Shown here one piece after another: positions 9,417 through 17,637 of a DNA stretch of 64,000 nt; position 1 is the first letter of the stretch; each line of letters opens with the position of its first letter. The notes below the pieces were generated by a model. The model had not been told where the DNA came from. It saw only the letters and a program-made list of their open reading frames with translations, and ran no database searches. The DNA comes from Bacteroides rodentium JCM 16496 (GTDB taxonomy: Bacteria > Bacteroidota > Bacteroidia > Bacteroidales > Bacteroidaceae): positions 1 through 64,000 of the forward strand of contig NZ_BAKJ01000003.1 of NCBI RefSeq assembly GCF_000614125.1, in the 5' to 3' direction. The position numbers were made by a program, and so were the translations under genes.

Positions 9417-10629
9417 TTAACTGAGATATTTCTTGATTATTTTGCACAATAGCCTTACGAATAGCATTCGCTTTTCTATTATACGACATTAATATATCCA
9501 TAGACGGAATAAAGCACTCTGTCTTACAGAGTTCAACAGGACTAAGATTTGCTTGTGCTGCACCATTAGCCAAATTGTCAACAACTGTTCGCATTGTGCC
9601 ACTATTAAGATAATTGTAGAAATACTCCAAATACGATGCGTCACAATACAACAATCCTACACGCTGATTTAACAATAGATTTTTTTCACATACAATACAC
9701 AATCTTCCACAATTTCCAGTTAACGAAATCAACCTGTCTCCGATTTGGAGAGAGATGTAATTTTTTGCACGGTTCGGAATCTCGTCAACATAATCACAGC
9801 CAGATGTTACGAGTTCGCCGTCTTGAACATTCTTAATGGTAATAATTTTATAGCGTCCTAATGGCTTGTATGTCTCAGATTTGAATGGAAACCCTGACTT
9901 TATTTCAAGCCAACTATTGAGAGGTTTCACTTCCCAAGACTTTGGTATATATTTTTTCAGTTTCTCATTCCACACCATTTCGCCACCACTTGATTTATAT
10001 GGCTTGCCCTCTTCATTCGGGAAATCAAATTGCACAAACCAGTAATCATAGAGTTGCTTTGCCATTACCTCTAAATTCTGATTTATCTGACGATTGAGCT
10101 CAATCTTTTTGTCTAAAGCAGAAAATATTTCGCCAATTTGCTTCTGTTCATGCAATGGAATTATTGGGACAGGAAAAGAATTGAGTGCTTCTACGGATAA
10201 CGCATAGCGTTGTCCGCTTCCAGAGGCATTGCAAGCGAAATATTTTTTTGCGTAGTCAGTATGTAGAAGTGCATTCAGATAACGTCCATCTAAAATATCT
10301 TTGTTTGGAGATATTAGAGCGCAATGATAGCCCAGTATAACATCCTCAAAATCAGCTGCTATATAAGTAGGAATACCAATGTCATAACGAGTTTCACTGT
10401 CCTTTGTTAATGCAACTTGCCCTTTCTTCAGTTGGAACTTGGAAATTTCATTGGGACGAGCAGTGGCAAGCATAAAACTATCATGCTGAGCTATGGTGAT
10501 AGCCCAGTTATAATAAACATCGACAAAATTACAGAGACGGATTTCTTTTTCTCCGTCTGTTATTTTTTTATCAACGCCACTGATTTCAACAGTAGCAATG
10601 TCTCCCAATTTATATTTTTCCATTTGCAT
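9352..10629 (-). CDS. hsdS: Full-length type I specificity subunit HsdS, opposite to the operon
   Basis: A 425-residue HsdS with both target-recognition domains. The first starts MQMEKYKLGDIATVEISGVD, the spacer helix reads DKKIELNRQINQNLEVMAKQ near residues 170-190, and the second domain follows MVWNEKLKKYIPKSWEVKPL. The protein ends LLPLLMNGQVSVNSD. It runs against hsdR/hsdM and lies 50 bp downstream of the recombinase gene, so it may share that transcript. Core S2 splits it exactly between its halves, so inversion can reassign either half. Confidence 0.9.
   Translation of the reverse strand: MQMEKYKLGDIATVEISGVDKKITDGEKEIRLCNFVDVYYNWAITIAQHDSFMLATARPNEISKFQLKKGQVALTKDSETRYDIGIPTYIAADFEDVILGYHCALISPNKDILDGRYLNALLHTDYAKKYFACNASGSGQRYALSVEALNSFPVPIIPLHEQKQIGEIFSALDKKIELNRQINQNLEVMAKQLYDYWFVQFDFPNEEGKPYKSSGGEMVWNEKLKKYIPKSWEVKPLNSWLEIKSGFPFKSETYKPLGRYKIITIKNVQDGELVTSGCDYVDEIPNRAKNYISLQIGDRLISLTGNCGRLCIVCEKNLLLNQRVGLLYCDASYLEYFYNYLNSGTMRTVVDNLANGAAQANLSPVELCKTECFIPSMDILMSYNRKANAIRKAIVQNNQEISQLIKQRDELLPLLMNGQVSVNSD
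10072..10085 (-). other. Recombination core S2 of the hsdS shufflon
   Basis: The plus strand reads TAAATTCTGATTTA, the exact reverse complement of S1, so this core is in minus orientation. It lies inside the full-length antisense hsdS at the INQNL codons, between the two target-recognition halves. Confidence 0.75.
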
Positions 10630-10679
10630 CCAAATTAAGATGCAAAGTTATATAATTTTAGGCAGATTCCTGTGTTCGG

Positions 10680-11672
10680 TTACCCCAAATATTTCTTATG
10701 AGCTAACTTTACATTGTTTTGATTCACAATAGCATAATGCAGTGTGGTGTCAATGCGTACATGACCAAGTAATCGCTGTACCTGTTCGATGGGCATCCCT
10801 TTGTCGATAGCCATTGTTGCAAGGGTACGACGGAACTTGTGAGGATGAATTTTAGGCATAGAAAGGGATTGACCTAACTTTCGGATTCTGACTTCCACAC
10901 CGCTGATAGTCAGTCGTGAATGTGGCAAATTGAGTGAAACAAATAAGGCGGGATTACTGTCTGTTCGCTCATTAAGATATTGTTGCAAATGTAATTTTGT
11001 ACGGGCGTTGAAGTAAACTACACGCTCTTTGTTGCCTTTACCGAATACCACACATTGCCGCTCATGGAAATCTATATCCTCACGGTTCAGTTTAACCAAC
11101 TCACCCACACGGATGCCTGTGGATGCAAGAATGTCTATAATGGCAAGGTCTCTCTTGTTAGTGCAACTATCCCTAAGTTGCTCTAATTGCTCGTCAGAAA
11201 GTACCTCCTTTACAAGAGAATCTGTCTTTACCTTGTGAATCCGTCTGACCGGGCTTTTGGCGATATAATCTTCATCTTCAAGCCATGCAAAGAAGCTGGA
11301 GAAGATGCGCCTCATATTGTCAATAGTTACTTTGCTTGATTGATGTTCTTCTTGATAATCGGATAGATAGGAGCGGATGTCTGTTGTGCTGATGTGGTAA
11401 ATAGCCAAAGAGAGTGTAACCAACAATCGCTCAATGGTATTGCGGTAATATGCTAATGTCTTGTCCGAACATCCCTCTATCTTTTTAGCTGATATAAAGG
11501 AGTTAAGAAGATGCTCATTTTCTTGCGTTTGCTGTGTGGCGCAATCGCTTTTTTCTATGATTTCTACATTATGCAGTTCTGCTGCAAGCACGGCTTTAAG
11601 CCGTGCTATTTGTCGGCAATCCAAGTCACGCTGCATTTCCGCAACTATCGCCTGAATGATGTTCTCTTTCAT
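10680..11672 (-). CDS. Tyrosine recombinase of the hsdS shufflon
   Basis: A 330-residue XerC/D-like recombinase starting MKENIIQAIVAEMQRDL; a longer frame to 11915 would be read antisense to the hsdS 3' half and is rejected. The N-terminal SAM-like core-binding domain (about residues 60-145) precedes a catalytic domain with TGIRVGEL (Arg), HPHKFRRT (HxxR), LLGHVRIDTT and a final Tyr in LHYAIV. Nested among the 14-bp cores, it is the obvious enzyme for inverting the hsdS segments. A core lies 43 bp upstream of its start and a degenerate one overlaps the start. hsdS follows on the same strand. Confidence 0.88.
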   Translation of the reverse strand: MKENIIQAIVAEMQRDLDCRQIARLKAVLAAELHNVEIIEKSDCATQQTQENEHLLNSFISAKKIEGCSDKTLAYYRNTIERLLVTLSLAIYHISTTDIRSYLSDYQEEHQSSKVTIDNMRRIFSSFFAWLEDEDYIAKSPVRRIHKVKTDSLVKEVLSDEQLEQLRDSCTNKRDLAIIDILASTGIRVGELVKLNREDIDFHERQCVVFGKGNKERVVYFNARTKLHLQQYLNERTDSNPALFVSLNLPHSRLTISGVEVRIRKLGQSLSMPKIHPHKFRRTLATMAIDKGMPIEQVQRLLGHVRIDTTLHYAIVNQNNVKLAHKKYLG

Positions 11673-11714
11673 AATTCTGATAATTTTATCCTTATATATA
11701 ATATAAGAGACTGT

Positions 11715-11728
11715 TAAATCAGAATTTA
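11715..11728 (+). other. Recombination core S3 of the hsdS shufflon
   Basis: TAAATCAGAATTTA in plus orientation, between the recombinase start and the hsdS 3' half. No hsdS N-half precedes it here; the upstream bases are the recombinase promoter region. Confidence 0.75.
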
Positions 11729-11734
11729 GAGGTA

Positions 11735-12415
11735 ATGGCAAAGCAACTCTATGATTACTGGTTTGTGCAATTTGATTTCCCGAATGAAGAGGGCAAGCCG
11801 TATAAATCGAGTGGTGGCGAAATGGTTTGGAATGAAAAGTTGAAGCGAGAGATACCAAAGGGGTGGAATGTTGCAAAATTGACAGACGAGATTGAATTAC
11901 AATACGGTTTCCCATTTTCGACTGAATTGTTTACAGAGCAAGTAACGTCTGTTCCAGTTGTTCGTATTAGAGATATTCTTGATAATTCTGTTTCAGCATA
12001 TACTACAGAAGAAGTTGATGAAAGGTATTTACTTCAAAAACAAGATTTACTTATAGGGATGGACGGAAATTTCCATATGAATTATTGGACTGATAATATT
12101 TCCTACCTTAATCAACGAAGCGTAAGATTAAGAGCAAAGAATAGCTCAAATGTATCTATTGTTCAAGCCAAATACGATATACAGCCATACATCAAGGCAA
12201 AAGAGGAAAGAGCAAAAGGTTCTACTGTGGGGCATCTTTCAGATAAAGACATGAAAGACCTATATGTCTTAGTTTGCCCTAATAAAAAATTAAGGGAGAA
12301 ATTTGATTCAATTCTTTCAATGATTGTGAAAAATCGGAACGAAATCACTTTCCTCACTAAGCAGCGTGATGAGCTTTTACCACTTTTAATAAATGGACAA
12401 ATAACAATAGAATAA
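11735..12415 (+). CDS. hsdS: Silent hsdS 3' half (second target-recognition domain)
   Basis: 226 residues starting at the conserved spacer region MAKQLYDYWFVQFDFPNEEG, followed by a second target-recognition domain that differs from the antisense gene's after MVWNEKLK, ending DELLPLLINGQITIE. No N-terminal domain and no expected hsdS start, so it is a storage cassette activated by inversion at S3. The ATG used here is an internal Met. The DUF2971 gene begins five bases after its stop and would be moved with it. Confidence 0.8.
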   Translation: MAKQLYDYWFVQFDFPNEEGKPYKSSGGEMVWNEKLKREIPKGWNVAKLTDEIELQYGFPFSTELFTEQVTSVPVVRIRDILDNSVSAYTTEEVDERYLLQKQDLLIGMDGNFHMNYWTDNISYLNQRSVRLRAKNSSNVSIVQAKYDIQPYIKAKEERAKGSTVGHLSDKDMKDLYVLVCPNKKLREKFDSILSMIVKNRNEITFLTKQRDELLPLLINGQITIE

Positions 12416-12419
12416 AAAA

Positions 12420-13190
12420 ATGTCTCGCATACTCTACAAATATTTAGATATAGTTGGCGCAAAGTGCATGATTGGAAACCAGAATCTCCAATTCACGAAT
12501 GCGTCTCAACTGAACGATCCTTTCGATTGTCATCCAAAACTAATTGACTACTCAAATGTACCTGATACTAAACTTCAAGGATGGATATCTAAGGAATGGT
12601 GGATAGAGAAAGAAGAAAACGATGCCCTCAATTTGCGCAATGATACATGGCTATGTAGCTTGTCGAAAGTCAATAATTCATTACTAATGTGGAGTCATTA
12701 TTGCTATAACCACAAAGGTGTTTGTATAGGACTTGACATAGACAAAGTGATGGAATCTGTTCCGCCAATGTTTGGTACAATATATCTTGAACCGCTTATT
12801 CTTGATGTTCAATATCAGGATATAATAGAGCGTCCTAACGCATATCATACCACAAAAGATTTATTCAGTTATCAATGGCGGACAAAAGCAAAGGAATGGG
12901 AATATGAGCAGGAGGTTAGATTAGTCGTGCCAAGCCCCTACGCTGCGTATGCCGCTTTTACACCACAACAAGCTGAACAGAACAAGGAAATATGGGATTG
13001 GCGAGAGATACGCCATTATATGCCACTAAAAGGCGAATGCTTTGAGTCTATCTATTTGGGTGTCAATATCGAACAAACTGAGAAAGAAAAAATAATCCAA
13101 TATGTTCGCAAGGAACTAAATCCGCAAATTAGGTTGTACCAAATGGAAGTAGATGAAAATGCTTTTAGATTACGACCTGTAATCATATGA
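12420..13190 (+). CDS. DUF2971-family protein
   Basis: A 256-residue protein with the DUF2971 opening (ILYKYLDIVGAKCMIGNQ, then FTNASQLNDPFDCHP) and middle motifs WLCSLSKVNNSLLMWSHYC and GVCIGLDID. The family is widespread in cargo regions of mobile elements and near restriction and abortive-infection genes; its biochemical role is not established to my knowledge. It lies between cores S3 and S4, immediately after the hsdS 3' half. Its stop overlaps the ATG of a leftover hsdS tail (ATGA). Confidence 0.75.
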   Translation: MSRILYKYLDIVGAKCMIGNQNLQFTNASQLNDPFDCHPKLIDYSNVPDTKLQGWISKEWWIEKEENDALNLRNDTWLCSLSKVNNSLLMWSHYCYNHKGVCIGLDIDKVMESVPPMFGTIYLEPLILDVQYQDIIERPNAYHTTKDLFSYQWRTKAKEWEYEQEVRLVVPSPYAAYAAFTPQQAEQNKEIWDWREIRHYMPLKGECFESIYLGVNIEQTEKEKIIQYVRKELNPQIRLYQMEVDENAFRLRPVII

Positions 13191-13219
13191 ACGGTCAGGT
13201 GTCGGTAAATTCTGATTTA
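13187..13219 (+). pseudogene. Residual hsdS C-terminal tail
   Basis: ATGAACGGTCAGGTGTCGGT reads MNGQVSV and continues NSD, identical in protein to the C-terminus of the antisense HsdS at 9352. It shows that an hsdS gene once ended here and that the 11.7-13.2 kb cassette was placed in front of it. The tail codons themselves form core S4. Confidence 0.6.
13206..13219 (-). other. Recombination core S4 of the hsdS shufflon
   Basis: TAAATTCTGATTTA in minus orientation, inside the leftover NSD codons. With S3 it brackets the hsdS 3' half and the DUF2971 gene as an invertible segment of about 1.5 kb. Confidence 0.65.
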
Positions 13220-13233
13220 TCGGTATATAAAAA

Positions 13234-13263
13234 GTTAAGGAGAGGAAAAATCCTCTCCTTAAC
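13234..13263 (-). terminator. Terminator of the mobilization operon
   Basis: GTTAAGGAGAGGA (13234-13246) pairs perfectly over 13 bases with TCCTCTCCTTAAC (13251-13263), with a 4-base loop. On the minus strand it is followed by TTTTTATA, a U-tract. It separates the shufflon from the convergent mobilization genes. Confidence 0.8.
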
Positions 13264-13276
13264 CTTAAACCAAGTG

Positions 13277-13681
13277 TCAGACATTCAAATCTTTCATTGC
13301 CAATCCATAGTTCTCTTGCCCGAACAGGTCTTGATGGATGAGTTTCAGACCGAGCGTCTGATAATACTTGTAGTCATCACCTTCGGTGCAGAGGTATCTG
13401 TAACCGTAGCGCGGCATGTACTCCTTGAAGAAACGAGCCAAGTCCTTCAGACTTTCGGCTTGATTCTTCTTGAAATTGCTGCGCACGATGATGATAGACC
13501 AGTCGGGGAAGTTGCCTCTTCCGTTGCTATACTCCCAGAAACGGATGTAGCAGTCCAAATCACGCTCACGGATGTCCACACAAAAGCCATTGGCATTTTG
13601 CATCACGCTACAACTGTTTCTGTAGCCGAACTTCTCACACAAGTAGAGATTGAAATCAAGAATCAAATCTTTCTGTTCCAT
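13277..13681 (-). CDS. Small protein at the end of the mobilization operon
   Basis: 134 residues, no signal peptide, rich in aromatic residues (CYIRFWEYSNGRGNFPDWSI; ARFFKEYMPRYGYRYLCTEG). I do not recognise the family. It lies 35 bp downstream of the relaxase gene in the same direction and ends at a strong terminator, so it is the last gene of the operon. Confidence 0.6.
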   Translation of the reverse strand: MEQKDLILDFNLYLCEKFGYRNSCSVMQNANGFCVDIRERDLDCYIRFWEYSNGRGNFPDWSIIIVRSNFKKNQAESLKDLARFFKEYMPRYGYRYLCTEGDDYKYYQTLGLKLIHQDLFGQENYGLAMKDLNV

Positions 13682-13716
13682 AAATAATTGAATTTAAAGT
13701 ATTAATAAAAAGTGGA

Positions 13717-14657
13717 TTATAAATGAAAGCCTCGCTTACGCTTAGCCTTTTTCTTTTTCATCAGACGATTGAACTCTGCTTCTTCTGCGGCAGTGGCATC
13801 ATAGGAGGAACTGCCATTCAACAGACCAAGACTGATACTTGAACCATTGTCGGAATGGGAAACGCTTTGCTGCACCTCTTCATCTTTATGCGTGAACCCT
13901 TGTTTATGGTATTCAAATGAAGATGCACAAGCATTCTGCTCCAATCGGTTGTCGATATTCAAATAGCTGAACTCCCGGCTGACTTTTGAGCCGGAGAAAG
14001 AAAAGCCGTTGTACTCAAACTTGACTCCTTGTATCTCTCTTGTAGTCCGGCTGACCTTGAATTTCATATCAATGTCACGGTCGGCAAGGGCTTCTTTCAG
14101 TTCATCCAACTTTGAGCTTTGGGCAGTTCCTCTTTCAACGCTTTGTATATCTCGTGCTTTGCCCGGTCGTATGGGCGCAAGCGTTCCTCCTTGATATGGT
14201 CTTTGCCATTGGCAAAATGTAGTCGGTATTTTGCCGTCAGCATCTTACACGCCTTTTCATTTCTGCGGAAGTCATTCTTGTCGCTAATCGTCTTACCGTC
14301 ATTGTCCACACGATTGAAAACGATGTGGCAATGCGGATGCTCACGGTCGATATGCCGGGCGATGATGTACTGCGTGTTTTCGATGCCCATCAGTTTCATA
14401 TAGTCATGGGCGATTTGCAACATCAACGTATCATCAGACTTCAGGCGTTCGCCATCTTCAGGAGAGAAGTTGAGTGAGGTGTGTCCGACAATATTCTTTA
14501 CCTTATCGTTGAGCAACGCCTGTAATTCAAATTGCTCTGCCATCTGTTCAGGTGTACCATCCACTCCGGCTGCTTCCAGCAATTTGGATTTTTCCTCTTT
14601 GAGGACATAGCGGACACAACCTCCGAATGATGTTCCTTTTGTCTGCTTACCTATCAT
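13717..14657 (-). CDS. Relaxase (MobA/MobB type), frame broken once
   Basis: Starts MIGKQTKGTSFGGCVRYVL, with IVGHTSLNFSPEDGERL and the histidine triad motif ARHIDREHPHCHIVFNRVD near residue 100, which marks MOBP-type relaxases of Bacteroides mobilizable elements. It nicks at oriT and leads the strand into the recipient. The frame breaks near 14108: TGGATGAA should read TGGGATGAA. Restoring it continues DELKEALADRDIDMKFKVS to a basic C-terminus KKKKAKRKRGFHL; about 313 residues. Its start overlaps the MobC-like gene. Confidence 0.85.
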
Positions 14658-14955
14658 CTTTCAGTTGCTTTATGAGTTGGTTAATATGCTGCGCCACCTC
14701 CTCGCATCTTTTGGCAACGGCAAAGAAGCCGTAGGTGTTTGCCTGTTTCGCCAACTGGTTGAGATTGGTACTTTCACCTATCAACTGACGGATGATGTGG
14801 ATATGCTCTTTCGTGATTCGCTCACGCACCGTTCCATTCTCAATGAGTGAGCGGATGACTGCGCTTTGGGTCTGCCTGCTCCGTCTGCAAAGCGCGCCGA
14901 GCCATGCGAATTGGTCGTAAGACAGACGGAGAGTTATTGTATATTTCTTTTCCAT
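14647..14955 (-). CDS. Mobilization accessory protein (MobC-like)
   Basis: A 102-residue protein with a ribbon-helix-helix-like N-terminus (TITLRLSYDQFAWLGALCRR) and a C-terminal helical region NLNQLAKQANTYGF typical of relaxosome accessory proteins. It should bind near oriT and help the relaxase. It is the first gene of the mob pair and overlaps the relaxase start by 11 bases. The intergenic region in front holds the oriT candidate. Confidence 0.8.
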   Translation of the reverse strand: MEKKYTITLRLSYDQFAWLGALCRRSRQTQSAVIRSLIENGTVRERITKEHIHIIRQLIGESTNLNQLAKQANTYGFFAVAKRCEEVAQHINQLIKQLKDDR

Positions 14956-15093
14956 TTTGAATTGCTTTTAGTGAATAATTTGTGACCATCGGGAGCCGCC
15001 TCCTCAGACTTTTTGAGGAGCAAGTGGTCGGGAAATGTAATACACCGACATTAACTTGCTACAGTAAAAAAGTCTCGATTTCTCTCCCTTTGC
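14956..15093 (-). other. Candidate origin of transfer
   Basis: The 138 bp upstream of the mob genes contains a perfect inverted repeat, CTCCTCA (15000-15006) and TGAGGAG (15014-15020) with a 7-base loop, within a GC-richer patch near GGGAGCCGCC. Origins of transfer of Bacteroides mobilizable elements usually lie just upstream of the mob genes and contain such a hairpin. The nick site cannot be read from sequence alone. Confidence 0.5.
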
Positions 15094-16173
15094 TCAAAGT
15101 CTGAATCCCCGTTTCTTAGGCGGTGAAATCTTCGGTTGAGGGATATCTTGTTGTACGCTGGTGAGCTTCAAATCGAATGTCTCTATCAGTGTTTTCAAGT
15201 TTGGATTTCTCTTAATCATCTGCTGGAGTATGGCTTCATCGGGGCGTACCTTCAATAGATAATCGGCAATGTCGTACCCTTCTTTCCGTTCGTTTTTGGT
15301 TGCTTTGGCTTCCAGATAATCGAACAGTTGCACATCAATTCCATAGCTTTTCATCAACCCGATTTTGCTCTGCCAATAGTCGGTAGCTCCCAAATCGGGG
15401 AATAACACAACGCTTCTTCCGGCAAGGACGGACAGACTGTTGGTATTGAAACAACCGTTCTTTCCACCCGATGCAATCCATAGGAATTGGGGTAGGTAGT
15501 AGGATGCAATGAGAGCGGTTTTCTCGCTTTCGACCAATGCAACAGGACGGCTTTTGTCTTCTGGAAGCAAATGCTCACCAAAGAAGCATTGCTTCAGATT
15601 ATAGTCCTCTTTATGTAGTACGGAGTGTACCCACGTGACATGATTGTACGGCTCTTTTATCCGTTTGCCCGTTGCCGGGTTGTAAAGCATTATCTTACCC
15701 GTGCGGACTCTATTCTGATAATCCATTTGCCAAAATACGGTTGCACCGTTCCAATACTTGGAAGTACCGACTTTGTATTTCTTCATCAGTTTCAATGTCT
15801 CGGCTTCTCCGAATTGAGCCGATAAGAATTGAAACAGTTTGTTGTCGGGATAGCGTTGCAATGACTGATTAACTATGTCCAAATCAATGTAGGAGGTGAC
15901 TTTCGGCTCAATTTCTTTAATAGGCGTATAGCTCCGGAAGTTATCCTCGGACAACTTTTCTTTCTCAGACGGATTCCGTTCAAAGTAATCACGGGGCGTG
16001 AAATGATAACCGCATTTCTGCTCGTGGTCGCAACGCCCAACATAATCAGGGAACTGGATTCGTTTTTCCGTATCAATGTACTTGGAAAAACATCTTTTGC
16101 GATGGCAGTTCGGACAAGTATGCCGGGTACTGACACCTTTGTAGGGTTCTAATATGAATCTATGTGTACTCAT
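15094..16173 (-). CDS. Toprim-type primase-like protein (DUF6371-like)
   Basis: A 359-residue protein. The N-terminus carries a zinc-finger-like HTCPNCHRKRCFSKY and a second CDHEQKCGYHF. The C-terminal half has VALVESEKTALIASYYLPQ and SVVLFPDLGATDYW, matching the Glu and Asp metal motifs of Toprim domains. It probably helps the element replicate or prime after transfer. It lies downstream of the DUF3987 gene in the same direction, with the mob genes after it. Confidence 0.75.
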   Translation of the reverse strand: MSTHRFILEPYKGVSTRHTCPNCHRKRCFSKYIDTEKRIQFPDYVGRCDHEQKCGYHFTPRDYFERNPSEKEKLSEDNFRSYTPIKEIEPKVTSYIDLDIVNQSLQRYPDNKLFQFLSAQFGEAETLKLMKKYKVGTSKYWNGATVFWQMDYQNRVRTGKIMLYNPATGKRIKEPYNHVTWVHSVLHKEDYNLKQCFFGEHLLPEDKSRPVALVESEKTALIASYYLPQFLWIASGGKNGCFNTNSLSVLAGRSVVLFPDLGATDYWQSKIGLMKSYGIDVQLFDYLEAKATKNERKEGYDIADYLLKVRPDEAILQQMIKRNPNLKTLIETFDLKLTSVQQDIPQPKISPPKKRGFRL

Positions 16174-16248
16174 TGTTTTTTTGTTTTGTGTGTCACTTCT
16201 GTCGTTATTGTCGTTTTCGTTTGGAAAGTGTCAAAACCGACAAAAATG

Positions 16249-17637
16249 TCACGGGTTAATCTTAGAATATTCTCCATGCTTCTCTTTGCGGAACAGAGTC
16301 CCGATATTGTCATTGAGAAAGCGTTGAAATGTCCGCTCCTTCATTCCGTTTTGTTCGGCTATCTGTATAGCTTGGGCGGTGGTAAAGGAAGGAGGTAGCA
16401 GATTGACTATCGCCTGTTGCTGACTGTTGAGGGCATTCTCATTCAGAATATTTTGTACGCTCAATGCGGACTCCTTGAAATATTCCGTCAGTTTAATGGC
16501 TCTCTCCACTGTCAGCAGGTCGATACACGTCTTGTCGCACTCTCCACAAGTCCATCGTGCCAGTTGGATAATCAGACAGAAACGGATGATGTATATCTCT
16601 AGTTTGCAATAGACACTTACGATGGTATCGTTCGTTTCTCGATCGCACAATTCAGAGAAATGGTGCTGCCATTCGTAAAGCCGTTTCTTTGCATCCTCTG
16701 AGAAGAAAATAATTTGCGGCTCAATCTCTCCATGTTCATTGAGATTGCACTCCGATTGTATCAGCTTGTCAATGACAGCATTCCATTCTTGTTCTATATC
16801 TTCCGGCAGTTCCTTGTCATTCCACCGTGCCTTCTGTTGCAGGTTGGGCATCACAAACAAGATGCGGTCAATAAATCCGTTGCTGGAACGTTCACCTTTA
16901 GCCAACTCGTTCAGGATTTTCTTTTGGATAGTACCAATGACCGATATATACGGACGCTTGATGAAGATGGAACTCTTGGCATTCTTGCGGTCGGACATGG
17001 TGGTCTTGGCACTGAACACCGAGAGCCAGAACTGTTCTTCCGAACCGTTATTATAGCGGTTGAAATTCTTGAACCAAGCGGATAATTCATCGGCCCACAA
17101 GCATAGCCCACGTTTGTTCTGCGCATGAATGAGGCTCAACCCTTCGGGCGTTACATCCGAAACCAAGAAGCGTTTGCGGATAGGTTCTTGCGGAAATTGC
17201 TCTCCACCGCTTTCCGCACGTTCCTTGCGGCTCATGCTCATCAGCTCATCGTACTTGGCAAAAGCCTTTTCAAATTCCTGATTCTGTCGGTAGTCATAAT
17301 CAAGAAACGGCTTCATCGCAAAGCTGAGCGGATGACTTTTGTTCGCTCCCGGTCTTCCAATCAATGCCATATACAGGATGGGGCTTTCCATCCAGCCTTG
17401 CTTGATTTGGACAAGGTACGTGTTGCCTATGCCGACTGCTATTGCCGTCAGGATAGCTGCGGCAATGTAGTCGGTAGGGTAGTTATGGCATTCGTGTACC
17501 TCACGGATGATGCGTTGGATTTTGTTTGGGAATATGCTGACGGGGAATGCCGTACCGGACAATCTTGTGCTTAAATCAATCGCTTCGTCAATGATGGATG
17601 CCGGATTAATAGAATATGTATCCATAGCCCAATCCAT
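16249..17637 (-). CDS. DUF3987 protein (P-loop, replication helicase-like)
   Basis: A 462-residue protein with a P-loop MALIGRPGANKSHPLSFA near residue 90 and a Walker B-like CLWADELSAWF near 190; FSEDAKKRLYEWQHHFSEL follows. DUF3987 proteins resemble phage primase-helicases and occur in replication modules of mobile elements. The C-terminus has an HTH-like segment (FTTAQAIQIAEQNGMKERTF). The start overlaps the stop of the upstream HTH gene, so both are translated together. Confidence 0.8.
   Translation of the reverse strand: MDWAMDTYSINPASIIDEAIDLSTRLSGTAFPVSIFPNKIQRIIREVHECHNYPTDYIAAAILTAIAVGIGNTYLVQIKQGWMESPILYMALIGRPGANKSHPLSFAMKPFLDYDYRQNQEFEKAFAKYDELMSMSRKERAESGGEQFPQEPIRKRFLVSDVTPEGLSLIHAQNKRGLCLWADELSAWFKNFNRYNNGSEEQFWLSVFSAKTTMSDRKNAKSSIFIKRPYISVIGTIQKKILNELAKGERSSNGFIDRILFVMPNLQQKARWNDKELPEDIEQEWNAVIDKLIQSECNLNEHGEIEPQIIFFSEDAKKRLYEWQHHFSELCDRETNDTIVSVYCKLEIYIIRFCLIIQLARWTCGECDKTCIDLLTVERAIKLTEYFKESALSVQNILNENALNSQQQAIVNLLPPSFTTAQAIQIAEQNGMKERTFQRFLNDNIGTLFRKEKHGEYSKINP

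Larger units (their letters stand above)
10001..11799. repeat. Inverted 85-bp identical repeats flanking the recombinase
   Basis: Positions 10001-10085 (minus) and 11715-11799 (plus) are identical over 85 bases, beginning with the 14-bp core and continuing through the codons for MAKQLYDYWFVQFDF. Similarity continues imperfectly for a further ~50 bases. The enclosed segment holds the N-terminal half of the antisense hsdS and the recombinase gene. Inversion would fuse that N-half to the hsdS 3' half at 11735. Confidence 0.85.

Noticed and set aside
11673..11915. N-terminal extension of the shufflon recombinase to 11915
   Set aside because: The extra 81 codons are antisense to the hsdS 3' half and cross core S3; conserved recombinase sequence begins at 11672.
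13187..13687. 166-codon plus-strand frame starting in the hsdS tail
   Set aside because: Only its first ten codons are hsdS; the rest is antisense to the 13277-13681 gene and crosses a strong terminator.
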